Source: Grammothele lineata | Lineage: Eukaryota; Basidiomycota; Agaricomycetes; Polyporales; Polyporaceae | Assembly: GCA_002150815.3 (NCBI GenBank) | Contig: NDFF03000024.1 | Coordinates: 248,001 to 312,000, forward strand | Length of the DNA: 64,000 nt | Direction: 5' to 3' | Shown: in pieces, positions 32,395 to 43,919 of the stretch | Layout: each line of letters starts with the position of its first letter | How positions within the stretch are numbered: position 1 is the stretch's first letter | The notes under the pieces: generated by a model | The model's database searches: none | Told to the model about the DNA's origin: nothing | What the model saw: the letters and a program-made list of their open reading frames with translations, nothing else | Program-made: the position numbers and the translations under genes

Positions 32395-34365
32395 AGTACT
32401 GTAGTGACAGTGGGAATTAGAATTAAGGGCGACTCTACATACAATAATGGCTTGCTGACCCACGACACCACTCGCGATTTGCACCTTACGCTTCCTGCCG
32501 AATGGTGAGTCATGAGAATACCCAAATTTTCAAGAGTCTTAGAGCATGCCGCACCGGGTTTTCACAAAAAGGGTCTATGCCTGCGGTAAGATGTATTGAC
32601 TGCGTCATAATGTTGTCAGCCCACGAGCGTGGTAGTAGGTTTGAAGTATGTACTGACTTACCCACCGGCCCCTGAGCGACATTGAGGCAAGACAGACGTG
32701 TTCGGGTTTTGGCGCCTGTGGGCACGCGCCGTCCGCCTCGTCCGCGCGCCCGGGCGCGGCTTCCCAATTGGGGCCGCTGCACGCGAGTGGGGCGCGGCAG
32801 TTGTCCTGGGCTCCCGAGGGCGGCTCTCCTCTTGTCGACGAATGTGCGGCTGAGAAATCATCTTTCTTCTCCGCCTTGTCTTTGTCTGAGCTTGCCACCG
32901 GTTCACCCTTGTAGCTTATCCCGGATACGGGCCGTGTACAGGCAGGATGCTTGACGTACAGCCTCAGGATGGAGGCTTGAAGGCTAATCACAGCGCACCC
33001 AGCATTGGAAACCTCTCTCATTCCACACCGCAATCGTTCGCGATGAAACAGGCATTGAGTTTAACTACTACCCTGTAGAGTGCACGGGCGTGTGATGCTA
33101 GGTGCTCACAAGGACGTCAGTAAGCGTATCTAAGTCGACCTCAGCGGTGGCGATGGCGAGCATGGGGACGGCTTGGGACACGAGGATGTGAGGAGGCCCG
33201 GGGCAGTGCGCATTCCTGAGGAAGCGCAGTTGCCACAAGTACAACTGGAAGGCCTGTGCAGACTCTCCTACCTCAAGCACAGGTACTCATACCTGATACG
33301 AAGGGATACTATGAAGGTTTGCGTGTGGAGAGCTGGTCGGACGAGAGCGCGCGGGCAAAGAACGAGGATCGCGTTTAGGCCCTACGTACAGGAACGGCGA
33401 GGAGGAAGGTGACGCGAGTAGGCGGATACGAGGAGGAGGGTAAACGCGCGAGGTGCGCAGGGAACGGCGGGCATACAGTAAATCTGAGCGATGGGTCACG
33501 GGTACGGTAAAGCTACGGAACCGGGAGCCGACTAACCAATGAGCGCGGAGCTCGCACCGGACCGGAAATTACGCTACAATATTCCAACATACTAGGCGTA
33601 TGGAGGACAGTGGCTGTGGCAATTACGAGCACGGCCTGGGACACGAGGATGAGAACGGGGTGGGGTGTTCCAATGAGGATGCGTGGCTGTCCCCTGAAGA
33701 TGCGTGGCTGTATAGAACATACCTGGGGACCTGTGCAGAATCGTCCACCACGCGTATTCGGGTGACCGATGGACACAGAGCATGTGGCAGATGGTGACAG
33801 TGGAAATGGAATTGGCGGGCACGAGAATGATGAAAGCTGTTTTGTTTCGTGCTTGCGGATTTGGGCTTTGCGTCGGACGCTTTCCCCTCGGGACTCCTCC
33901 AAGGGGGCATTAATATATCAGAAGGAGCACCAGCAGCAGTGTATAGAACCTTAACATCCAACATCTAACTTGCGTCGTATCGGTCGTGATTGGACCGAAT
34001 ATTCGCACTCATGGTTGTGGTGTGAGTGAGCGCTACCCGGCTCGGCATGCTGTACCGCCTTTGCACTAGTACGGCGGCTGCATTTCATTCTCCGAGCCGC
34101 GCGCTATGTGCATCTATATATGCACGACTTCTGAGTTCCCCTTTCCTTGGCCGGATCGCGAGGGAATCCGTACTTTTTCTATTGTGAGTGGCCCTGAGAT
34201 GTCGCAATAGCCTGAGCTTACCAACTCACAGCTGGCCCTAAAGCTCGAGACCGCGACTCTAAGTTTCACTTGGTGGGGACTTCGCGCTACATACCTTCTG
34301 CGGATGCTGACATATCAAGTCAACACTACCTCTGACCTGTCGACAAGCTACGGCCGTTCCAGTGG
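32395..34365. other. Region between duplicated units, with ATG101 5' relic
   Basis: About 32640-33060 matches 37020-37490, the leader of ATG101. The similarity reaches a start-like ATGAAACAGGCATTGAG at 33050 next to ATGAACACGGCATACCC of the real gene, then ends. 33100-33260 and 33600-33740 share short segments such as GGCTTGGGACACGAGGATG, so small fragments were copied again at the join. From 33850 unit B begins. No intact gene is seen. Confidence 0.6.
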
Positions 34366-34880
34366 GTACAGGGGGCACCGGACACGCTGGGCTCAAGTAC
34401 TTCAACGATCCCGAAGACCTCGAAGGGGGCTACGCCATTATCCTCTCCCTCGTCTGGGACACCAATGAGAAGACGTTCCAGGATATGACCTTCCACAGAC
34501 CCCTGGCTCAGATCAGATGCGTATATTCATTACTTTGTATACTCACGAGTCGTGCAATTGTGCAGGATTCGGGATCAGAGAGAGAGCTGCCGCCTCGCAG
34601 AGAGCCAAGGCTGTAAATTGATCTTAGATACCCGCCAGGGTACCGGTAAGTGGCTAAAATAGGTCAAATCCCCAGGAAACTGGTACTATGCGGTTTCTTT
34701 CCCTCGAGCCGTTACTATATTGACAAGCTTCCCTTCACGCCGAAGCTTCCCACTTTCTCCACGAACTTCACAGGTGGAACGACATTCATACTCGACAGAT
34801 GGGACTGTGGGCTGTATTTTCGAGGGAGGGAAGACAAGACGGGAATCATTGGAAGCGAAGTGCGTTGTTCATATGCGTGA
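34366..34880 (+). pseudogene. HET gene remnant in unit B
   Basis: Without a start ATG at the expected place, the frame gives LKYFNDPEDLEGGYAI and WDTNEKTFQDM, matching residues about 11-45 of HET protein B. A fragment near 34575 matches the IRESCCLAESHGW region and then meets stops. After that only the extreme C-terminus remains (PTFSTNFTGGTTFILDRWDC at about 34746). Most of the HET domain and the second half are deleted. Confidence 0.85.
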
Positions 34881-35575
34881 TAAGCAAACGGGAGTATAGA
34901 TACTCATATCTTGTAGGCGCAGGCGGCTAGGATGTCGACGCAGACAAAGTCCGCCGCTGCGCCAAGCTCTCGAGCTTCCCCTCATAGTCTCGAGTATCAA
35001 TCCGGAGAAGTATGACTGAGGTGCCGGAAAGGGGATATGATCAATATGGGGGACAGGACATCGCAATCGAGGGGTGTACGAGGGGTGCAGACCTGCATGC
35101 GTGTATCCCAGCGGTGCGACAGGCGAATGCGCTATCGTCAACAAATTCATAACTCGAGAAACCTATCACGGTCACGATCACGAGTTTCCGAATGCGCGCA
35201 CCCGATCCAATTCCCAGCCCACCTACTACGACTATCCTGGGGCACGTTGAATGGGACATTCTCTAAGGCAGTTTGTCGGCGAATATCATCGGCATTCAGC
35301 TCTTCCGAGCTCCCCCTCTGGGAGCTCGCACAACGGAGGAATAAGGGGCGCATGACGTACCGCTCGCGTTCGTAACTGTATCCACGAGCTTCTCCGGAAG
35401 GCCGTCGCGCGAGAGCATTCTCAGGGAACACACATATAGACCCGGAGGCGAGCTGTAGCGACAGCTTCCGGACTTAAGACCGCCCCCGCATCGACCCCGC
35501 CAGTCTCTTCCGATCCTCCTGACTTAGGTCCTGAGATAATCCCTCCGCATAGCTTACACCAGAACCCAGATAGCT
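34881..35575. promoter_or_regulatory. Promoter region of DLH copy B
   Basis: The region matches 30800-31200 of unit A. The best conserved part is 35414-35537, with CACACATATAGACCC about 145 bp before the ATG, followed by an imperfect hairpin-like pair GAGCTGTAGCGACAGCTTC. Confidence 0.6.
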
Positions 35576-36786
35576 ATGTCAGCAACACTCGCGAAACCGT
35601 GCGGAGAATGCTGCTTCAGCGACCGCAGCGGCGGAAAGATCCAACACTCGGGCACCCCTCGGGGGAAGTTCGAAACTATCGCAGGGGTGCCGACGTACGT
35701 CGCGCGCCCTTCCAGCGAGAGCGCGAAGGGGAATGAGGACGAGGGGAAGGGCGCGAAGGTTATCTTGTTCTTCTCGGACGTATTTGGGGCGACGTACGTC
35801 AACTCGCAGCTCGCGATGGATTATTGGGCCGAGCACGGTGCGTCTCGTGGTCGGGTCTGAGGGTGACGGTGAGGACGGTGATAGGCTCACGACGTGACCA
35901 GGGTTCGTCGTTCTCGGGGTGGACTATTTCCTCGGGGATTCATGCGTGAAGCACGACGACGAGAAAGGGTGGGACAAGGAGGCGTGGGTCGCGGGGATGC
36001 GGGTGTCTGCCGCGCCGCTCGTGCCTCCGTGGCTTGAGGCTGTACGTGCGCAGTACAGTACGTGCGGTACATTACACGTAGGGTAGGTTGCTAATGATTA
36101 TGTTCAGACCAACCGGGGACGAAATTCTTCACGGTCGGTACGTGGTATGCACCTCATCTAACGACAGCTGTGCGATAAGTTACCTGGGGACGCGGTAGGG
36201 TATTGCTTCGGTGCACCGTACGTGATGCAGCTTCTGGCAAGTGACTGGGTCACTGCAGGTGAGAGTGCAGCATAACACAGGGATGGACGACAAGACACTC
36301 ACCATTATGAGCACAGGTGGATTTGCACACCCTGCTTTCCTGGACGAAGATCATTTCCGGAACGTCAAGCGTAAGTGATCGCCCATCGTACTATCGTCGA
36401 CGGGAACCTGATCTTACTGCATATCACAAGAGCCGCTGCTACTCTCGTGTCCCGGTACGCCGACAGTCTCACGTTAGGACATGCGAGAATAGTCATGACG
36501 AGAGTTTTCAGAGGACGACTTCACGTTTCCTCTCGACGCGCGCCGCCGCGCAGAAGACATCCTAGTCGAGAACAAGGCGGTATACTTCATCCAAGTGTTC
36601 AGTGGCGCACACCACGGGTTCGCCACCAGACCAGACCCTGATCTGAAAGAAGAAAGTGAGTCAAATTTCAAATGATCGTGTTAGCTCATGTATTGTACTT
36701 CGCACTCACCGGTGTTGGTAGGATGGGCAAAGGAGGAGAGTGCGCGGTCGATGATGAACTGGTTCAACCACCATGGAGGGTTCTAA
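35576..36786 (+). CDS. Dienelactone-hydrolase-like protein, copy B (intact)
   Basis: Seven exons, 35576-35837, 35902-36057, 36108-36137, 36199-36258, 36317-36370, 36512-36655 and 36722-36786, all with phase-1 joins, give 256 residues, normal for the family. The alpha/beta-hydrolase features are VILFFSDVFGA, the nucleophile elbow GYCFGAPYVM with the catalytic Cys, FAHPAFLDEDHF with the likely acid, and GAHHGFATR with the catalytic His. Family members hydrolyse dienelactones or related esters; the substrate here is unknown. It has no signal peptide and is probably cytosolic. Exon 1 carries an in-frame insert relative to copy A (GNEDEGKG). It is the working hydrolase of the duplicated pair. Confidence 0.9.
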
Positions 36787-37473
36787 TGGAGATTAGGCTC
36801 AGGAGTAACTTTGCGTACCGTAACGGCTTTCTGGCCCACGAAGTCACTTACGATTAGCACTTCGAACTTCGAACCCACTCGTCATCATGGCGTTACGCCG
36901 CGGCATATTTTCAAGCTTTCAAGAACGTACTAGTACCGCACGGGGCGTCTCCCTTGAAGTTACGAGAGCAATATAAGCTTGCTCTGCAATACATTGTCTA
37001 CGCTTCAAAGGCGTCAGCCCACGAGCGCGATGATGATGGTAGGATTGAAGTATGCACCTACCAGTGACGTGAGCGACAGGAGCAGGTAGAGTCTTGAAGC
37101 TTGAAGACCGACGTGTTCGGATTTTGGCGCCTATAGGCACGCGTCCACCTTGTCCGCCCGCCCGGACACAGCTTCCCAATTGGGGCCTCTGCACGCGAGT
37201 GTCCTGGACAGGGGCGCGGCAGCTTTGCAGCGTTGTCCTGGGCTCCCAAGGACGGCTCTCCTCGCGTCGACGGATGTGCGACTGCGTTCCCAACGAATAC
37301 TTCTTTCTTCCCTGCTTCACACTCGTCTGAGCTCGTCACCGGTTCACCCTTGAAGCTTATCCCGCGGGCCGCGCACGGACAGGACGCTCGACGTACAAAC
37401 GCAGGTTTGAAGGCTCATCACAGCGTCCTCAGCACCAGAAACCTCCCATATTTCCCTCCCCCAATCGCTCACA
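36787..37473. promoter_or_regulatory. ATG101 upstream region
   Basis: About 690 bp hold the hydrolase 3' UTR and the ATG101 leader. From about 37020 to the start codon it is duplicated at 32640-33060. Minus-strand frames in both copies look alike, probably because the DNA is the same and not because a gene is present. Confidence 0.5.
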
Positions 37474-38928
37474 ATGAACACGGCATACCCAACAATCACG
37501 ATCGACCTGGTGCGCGACCACTCCTCTAACCTCTCGCCTTTCTTCCCATATCTTGCGCACATCAAAGGAACCAAGCTGACGGACGGCGCGACAGGGCAGG
37601 TGCTCGACAGGCTGCAGGCCAAAGACGTCCTCCGCGCCATGCTCCATGCAATCCTCTTCCACCGTCTCTTCGGGACCGTGCGCCCGCGTATGTTCGAGGT
37701 GCTCGACGTGACTATGGTGAGCTTTCACTTGTTTCTGAGTGGGTATATACGGGTTTTTGGTGGATTAAGGAAGCAAAAAGAGGGTGGAGGGGCGGAGGGA
37801 CAAGGGGCGCGGTGTACGCGTACGGCGCGTAGGAAGGACATGCTGACGCGCAACACAGCCCGGGGTAGACGACGACGGCATCCGTCAGAGCGTCGAGAAC
37901 AAGGTCAACGCATTCTGGAAGGGCGTCGAGGGCGATGCGAACAAGCGCGGGCAGGTGCGTTCGCCCCCTCTCCCCCATCTCCATCTTCCCCCCTGCTTCC
38001 TCCGCGGGCGGGGACGAACGTTGGCGGTTGCCTGACATTGGTTGCTCTTCTCCTCGGTTTGCTCGCGACGTCCCCTGTGCGCCCCCTTGTCTTCGACCGC
38101 GCCCTGCGGTTCGTTCCTGGATACGCCGCGGACAGATCATGGTGACGTTCTCGGAGAAGCGGCCGAAGAAGACTTGGCTGGGGCTCATGGGCGAGGTGTG
38201 TATCCTTTCTCGTTTGCGACTGTCTTACAGCGGCGATATGGAACGCATATCTCTGTTGTGCGGCGGAGGGGTCCGCTGCGGTTTCGTGTCATTGGGGGAG
38301 AGATGAAGATACCCTGCGGTCCTTCTATGTCGCGCCACCGTCCGTCTGCTCCGCTTGGCCTGCCCAGATACGCCACCCGTGGCCGTAACTCTATGTTTTG
38401 TCCGACATCCCCGGTCGTTCATTGTACACGGTTTACGAAGTCAGAGCTAACGCCCTCTATGTATGCGTTGCCTACAGGAAGAGGTCACATGGGAACAATG
38501 GTCCGTCCTCGGTCGTCTCTGCGAACGCATGAATGGAAGCTGAGCGAGAGCGCGCATGCAGGATCATCAACGCTGAGATCCGCCAGCCCTCAGAGAAAGG
38601 TACGCCGGAAAGTTCTCCATTGCCTCAGAGGGAGCGTTGCCTCCCCATCCGGCCACATCCTCCCCTCCCCTCCAGTCCTTCCCCGCCTCCTGTCCCGCGA
38701 CCGGAACTAAGCTACGCATACTGACCCCCTTCCGCCCACCCGCGCGCAGACCGACAGAAGTTCAACGCGGACCTGGCCTCGACGCTCACGAAGAGCCTGC
38801 AGACGATGCTCGCGCACGCGTCGTCCGAGCGGGGCCGCGCCGCGGTGCCCCTCATCACGGACGCCACGAGCATCTCGCCCTTCCCGATAAAGATGGTCGT
38901 GAAGGTCGGCGGCGTCGAGGTCGCGTAG
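37474..38928 (+). CDS. ATG101: Autophagy-related protein 101
   Basis: Six exons, 37474-37716, 37859-37954, 38136-38195, 38478-38500, 38562-38599 and 38750-38928, join in phase to 212 residues, the usual size. Recognisable parts are VLRAMLHAILFHRLFGTVRP near the start, then QIMVTFSEKRPKKTWLGLMG, TWEQWIINAEIRQPSEKDRQ across two short exons, and ISPFPIKMVVKVGGVEVA at the end. Atg101 is a HORMA-fold protein that binds and stabilises Atg13 in the Atg1/ULK complex. Budding yeast lacks it, but most fungi and animals have it. The 23-nt exon at 38478 and the GTCCGT donor after it are weak signals, but the phase and protein match are exact. Confidence 0.9.
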
Positions 38929-39905
38929 GGGTCGGAACGCGCCCGGGTGCCGCGTGTAGGTTTGGTACGGGGGGTGCCTGATGGTGTGTACACGTACATA
39001 GATCCCGAAGGTGAGCAGTTCACGGTGCCGGTTTGCGTCCTGGCTTCCATGTTTACGGGGCTCAAGGTTGGCTTTCGTATTCACAAGGTTTCGCGGTTTG
39101 TGATTCTGCTGCTGTTGTATTCGCAGGGTGTATAATTAGTGCGCGGCGCAAACGTTCGCACGCAATATTAATGTGCACAGCGTCTGCCGACTTCGCGAGT
39201 TCGTGGAATCGCGCAAGGTACGACGGTAGCCGTCGATTGCCCGCGATGGACTACGGCGCCGTCGCGGGCCCGCGGATACGCTCGGGGACCATCAAGACTG
39301 GGCAAGCGAACAGCGGGAGGCGCGGGGCGGGTCGAATGCGGTAGGTGGGTTCGCGGGCGGCTGACGCGCTCGGAGCGCTTGGGCGCCTGTCGGTCCAATG
39401 GGGAGGGGTTAAAGCACGAACGTGCTATGGCTCCGCCCGCGCGACCGCTCGTCCTCTTCCCTCGCAGGCCCCGGGCGGCGAGCTTGGCTGCCCGTTGTAG
39501 TGGGCGCGAGAACTGCGCAGCCGGAGGCCGTGCCTGTGCCCTCCCATCGACCATCGAGAGAAGTGTCCACCCCCCGTCCGCGCCGCTGCCGGGGACGCGA
39601 CGGGGGCTCGAGGCCCTTCCGCTCGTCTTTCTGTTTGCCCTGCCTTCTGTGGCCCGTCATGCCGCAGTGATACTTATAAGCACCCGTCGCGCCAGGGGGC
39701 GCTCTCTTCCTTCTCCCCGCGACATATCTCGGACTCCCTTCGCTCGCTCGACCCGCGCCAGTATATTCCCACCAGTCCACATCTCTCTGTCCGAAGCCAT
39801 CAGCACTCGTCGTTATATTGCCCCCTTCCGACCCCTTCTAGCGCGGTCCCGGCGCGCAGAACGTTCGACCGTTGCCTTCCCTTCGCCCAACATCACCTGC
39901 GCGCA
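38929..39905. promoter_or_regulatory. Upstream region of the 39.9-kb gene
   Basis: Nearly 1 kb of mostly GC-rich DNA. A TTATAAG stretch near 39673 lies about 230 bp before the start codon and is the best TATA-like candidate. Long open frames on both strands around 39170-39780 reflect high GC and show no domain. Confidence 0.45.
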
Positions 39906-42075
39906 ATGGCGACCGCTCCCCTCCGCAAGCTCTCCGCCCCGCCCTCTCTCGCGCTGCAGCCCTCGAACGCATCCATCGCCTCATCTTCCTCACACTCCTC
40001 GCACTCACGCCTCGGCACGTCCTCGCGCCCACCCCCCTTGGCCTCTTCCTCCGCATTGGCACACGCGCGCGCATACGGACAGCCCGCATCCCCACTCTCT
40101 CCAACCCACGCGCGCCGGTCAAGTATGGACTCCGGCTACGCCTCCGCGTCCGGCGGGGTGTTCCTCGCGCCGCACCCGGACTGGGTGCTCTCGCGCACGT
40201 ACGAGAACTGGAAGATCGCGGACGCGGCCGCGCAGCGGCTCCTCGTCGACCTCCGCGCGCTCGAGGGATGTCGCGCGCGGGTGCGCGCGGCGAAGAAGAG
40301 GAGGGAGGTGGTATTGAGGAGGTGCGTGTTTTCTTTTTCTTTGTATTTTCTCTTTCTCCGCCCTTTCCTTTCTCCCCCCCCCCCCCCACCCCATATATTC
40401 GTTGTCCCTGCACGTCGGTATATGGTCGCGTGAGGCTGACACGCTCGCTCCCCGATCTCCCCATACTTATTCGCGCGCACCCGTCGATCATCTACGATTT
40501 TCGCCACCACGCGGCCGCGACGTCAACCCACCCCACCCTTCGTCTTCTCTCGCTTCGATCGATATATCGCAGCCCCAAGCCGAAACGGAAAACGTCGCGG
40601 TTCTTCGGGCGGCGCGGTAAGCCGGACGACGATCCCCCGCCCCTGCCCGCCGCCGCAGAGAGGACGGAGGAGGAGGTGCTGCCGAGCGTGGAGGAATGCG
40701 AGGCGGAACTCGAGGCGCTGAATTTGCGGGTGCGTCATCCCTCCAAGTTCCTTCCGTCCTCCAGTGCAGGTGCACGTTCGTCAGTCGCGTCCTTCCCCAA
40801 TGGGACGCGCCGGCGCCGGCCCGGGCTGATGATGATGGAGGCGTCGAGCGCTTGGCAATCTCGGCTCCGACTAACACGGACTTCTACTGAACTTGCTGCT
40901 GTGTGCAGATTGCGACGACGCAGCCCGCCGCGGACCGGCTCGACGGGTGCTTTGAGGAGCTCAGGCGGGTGCTGGACGACGGCAGGCCGGTGTCGTGGCG
41001 GAGCACTGCGTGAGTCGCCTTTCCATCTCGATACGAATCTTAGTCTGTGTGGAGTGCGTGGCAGGCTGCGCGAAGCTGGGGATGCGGTTGTCAGTGGCTG
41101 ATTAGGCCACGGTCGTGCAGGAGCAACTCGACAGGACAGCCGTATCAGGACGAGTACACTAAGGCGCGGAAGACGGTCGGCGCGCGTGACCAGGCGTACC
41201 TCGACGTGAGTCCCCTCCCCCTCCCCCTTCCCTTCAAGTCCCTCCGTGTCCAGCGCAGCAGGCTCATGCGAGCGAACCGTGCGATAGAGCACGGCGACGA
41301 CGGAGGCGCTGCAGCACGCGTGCAAGGCGATCCAGTCCGCGCACCACCACTACTCGCAGGCGATGGAGCTCCTCGACGCGGTGTGCAGCCCGAAGAAGAG
41401 CAAGTGGGAGGCGATCATGGGCGACGAACAGAGTCGGCAGGAGACGTACCGTGGTGAGTCGCCCTTTCTCCCTCCTTTTCCCTTCTCGTTCTCGCTCTGT
41501 CACCTGCGCCGGATTCGCACTGAGGGCACGCTGCTGACATTTCTGGCTCGCAGAGGCGGCCGAATGGGCGAAGAAGGCGCAGATCTGCTTCAACGAGTGC
41601 GTCAACTCGCTCGGCCCGCACTGGGCGCTCCTCAAAGCGGACGACGTGCAGACGTGCGAGGAGCTCCAGCATGCGGGCCTCCTCCAGGCGTGCCAGCTCT
41701 ACAACCTCATGTATGGCGGCAAGGTCCTCGCCATGGGTATCTCCCGTGCGTCTCCCTTCCCTCCCCCCCTCCCCCCCCTCCCCCTATCTTCAACTCCTTT
41801 GGTTCCCGTGCTGACACAGACACGTCGCCCCTCGCGCAGAGCAACAACAAACCATGCTCAACAAACAAGAAGCCATCTTCGAGCGGCTCACCCGCTTCGC
41901 CGTCTGGGTGCAAGATTGCACGCGCTTCTGCGAGAGCGTCGCGCTCGACGCGCGGGAGAGCCGCGACGCCGCGAGGCGCGCGCTCGTCGCGCTCTGGGTC
42001 CGCGCGGACGAGGAGTGCGAGCGGTTCGAGCTTGGGGCGCCGAGTGAGAGCGGGCATGTTTTTCGGGAGGGGTAG
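39906..42075 (+). CDS. Conserved-looking protein of unknown function
   Basis: Seven exons, 39906-40321, 40573-40729, 40909-41009, 41121-41205, 41288-41453, 41554-41745 and 41840-42075, join in phase to 450 residues. The N-terminal 100 residues are Ser/Pro/Ala-rich and likely disordered. A basic patch (KPKRKTSRFFGRRGK) and an acidic helix follow. The C-terminal 250 residues are rich in helix-forming residues: HHHYSQAMELLDAVCSPKKS, REAAEWAKKAQICFNECVNS, LQHAGLLQACQLYNLMYGGK, and a last helix rich in Arg and Glu. This suggests an all-helical domain. I do not recognise the family. It has no signal peptide and no membrane segment. Confidence 0.78.
40375..40388. repeat. Poly-C tract in an intron
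   Basis: An unbroken run of C residues follows a T-rich stretch in the first intron of the 39.9-kb gene. Similar C-rich runs occur in introns near 7465 and 41765. Their length may be unreliable in assembly. Confidence 0.8.
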
Positions 42076-42651
42076 GGGTAGGAGGGAAGGGGGGAGTGCG
42101 GGGCGGTGCGGGTGCGTTGCTCCGTTATTGGGCATTCTTTCTCTCGTTGTGTCCTGCGCGCCTCGGTGGATGCATAAGTTATTCGCGTACAAGCTATACC
42201 GTTGTTTTCACAGATCTCCTCTCCGTGACAGGCGTACTCAAAGTGAGGCTGGTGTACGATACGTAGGTCCACGCAGCATTGCAGCATTATCCTTGTACTA
42301 GTAGCCAAACATTTATTGTAGTTACAGTAGAACCCATGCGACCATCCCGGCATACCCACACTCCTTTCGTATGTAGTTCCTTCTCTGTAGGAATCCGCAC
42401 ACGCGATTTCTGCCTATGCTCACGAGTCTGCTATGCGCGACACGCACCGCACAAGGCACCTACCCAGGGAACCCTGTGTCTTCATTTATATGCTCCTCGC
42501 AACCTCCTGCGACGTGCTGGAGAAACACACATAGCGCATGTGCCTGCAGAGACAACAATTCCAGCACGGAAAGGCAGGGAGGCAAAGAACATCGATACAC
42601 ATCGTTTGACAAGGTACGTCCTTCCCCCAACGTCTCGACATCCACGGCCAA
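42076..42651. other. Convergent intergenic gap
   Basis: About 575 bp lie between two gene 3' ends. It is AT-richer than the flanking exons and should hold the 3' UTRs. No gene is seen. Confidence 0.5.
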
Positions 42652-43919
42652 CTAAGGCCCCCCTTCCCAATACTGCGGCGGCGGCTCATGCCCCGCATGC
42701 TGTCGTCCCAACTCAAGCTGTACGTTCAACCTCGCGAGCTCCTCCCGGAGCGCGTTCACCTCCGCCTGAACCTGCGCGGTGGAGCTCGGAGGGGCGATCG
42801 AGGACAGCACGCCCGCGTCCGACTGCAAGTCCGCGCTGCTCGGGGGCGACATGCTCGAGGCGAACGTGGAAGGGTCCTTCTCGAGCATGCGCCGCTCGAG
42901 CGCGCTGATCCGCCGTGCGAGCTCGGTTCGGTGTGTTTGCGCTTCCCATTGTGAGGGTGGTGGTGTGCGAACGGAGCTAAGAGGAGAGGCGCCTGAAAAC
43001 GGGATTGTCATTGAGTTCGTGCGAACGCTCTGCTGCTGAAGGTACGATAAGACTCACCTCCTGGGATGTATCGGTATTGGGATATTGGTGGTGCGAAGTC
43101 CTCTGCGGACGCGCGCGCGCGTCTCCGCCGGAGAATGAAGAAGAGGAGGGCGGCAAGTACGACGGCGGCTACGATGCCGCCCACTACACCACCGACAATC
43201 ACGCCTACAGAGGAAGATGATTCCGAAGTAGACGAGGAACCGTGGGGCGAAGCGGAAGTTGAGCCGGAAGACGCAGATGTTGAAGGGGTGGCAGATCCCC
43301 CGGTCGACGTTGAGTTGCTCGAGGCGTCATCGTCCACCTCAGCCGTGTAGATGACGTAGTCAAAGAGGATGAGCGACTGGTTCGTCCCGCTCGCGGAAAT
43401 CACCAGAACGTGATCCTTGTTCTCCAGCCCCGTCTTGCTGAACACCGCCTGGCGGTACGCGATAGCGTTGCTCGTGTCTGGGATGTGTTCGAACCTGCCC
43501 TCATCGCCTCCGTCCAATGTGAAGCTCGCGTTCATGTACGTGGCGGCTTTCGGTATCGCGTTCGGGACGATGAAGTACGCGTACACGGCAGTGCCTGTGA
43601 ACGGGATGCTGACGCTCACGATGGGCTCGTCTGCGGGCCGGTACGTGGTCGAGTGCCATGTTCCATCGAAGAGCTGCTTGGTGGCGATGGGCGCCCCAGG
43701 CTTGATGACGCAAACGGAGCAGTTTGTGCCTCGGTTCCACTTGTCTGCGGGGATGTAGGTGGGCTTGATGCCCGTGACGCTGTCGCCGAGGTCGTCATCG
43801 ATCGTGCGGTTCACAGATCGTGAAGCTGCACAGGGGAGAAGTGAAAGGGAAAGAAGAGATAGGAACCAAAGGAGCGAAGGGAACACTAGCATCGCGGTAA
43901 GGGGGTATCGGGGACGCAT
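42652..43919 (-). CDS. Secreted-type single-pass membrane protein
   Basis: Two exons, 43919-43058 and 42992-42652, join in phase 1 to 400 residues. A signal peptide covers about residues 1-32 (LVFPSLLWFLSLLSLSLLPC). The ectodomain of about 190 residues has a few cysteines and N-glycosylation sites (NRT, NCS, NAS, NQS). A Ser/Thr/Gly-rich stalk follows, then one membrane helix (VGVIVGGVVGGIVAAVVLAA), a basic stop (RRRRAR) and a cytoplasmic tail with a predicted coiled coil (RISALERRMLE and VNALREELARLNVQ). This layout is common in basidiomycete cell-surface proteins of unknown role, possibly sensors or adhesion proteins. I do not recognise a ligand-binding domain. Confidence 0.85.

Larger units (their letters stand above)
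28360..33060. repeat. Tandem segmental duplication, unit A
   Basis: Unit A contains an intact HET gene, a broken DLH-like hydrolase gene and a relic of the ATG101 5' region. Its order and flanking DNA match unit B (about 33850-37490). Matches include the HET upstream DNA, the HET-DLH intergenic block, the DLH exons and introns, and the ATG101 leader. Edges are approximate. Confidence 0.8.
33850..37490. repeat. Tandem segmental duplication, unit B
   Basis: Partner of unit A. It is shorter because most of its HET gene is deleted. It contains the intact DLH-like hydrolase and runs into the start of the complete ATG101 gene. Confidence 0.8.

Noticed and set aside
38478..38560. Apparent 4-bp frameshift in ATG101 near ATGAATGG
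   Set aside because: An intron at 38501-38561 with acceptor GCAG puts both sides in one frame and gives the expected WEQW-IINAE family sequence.
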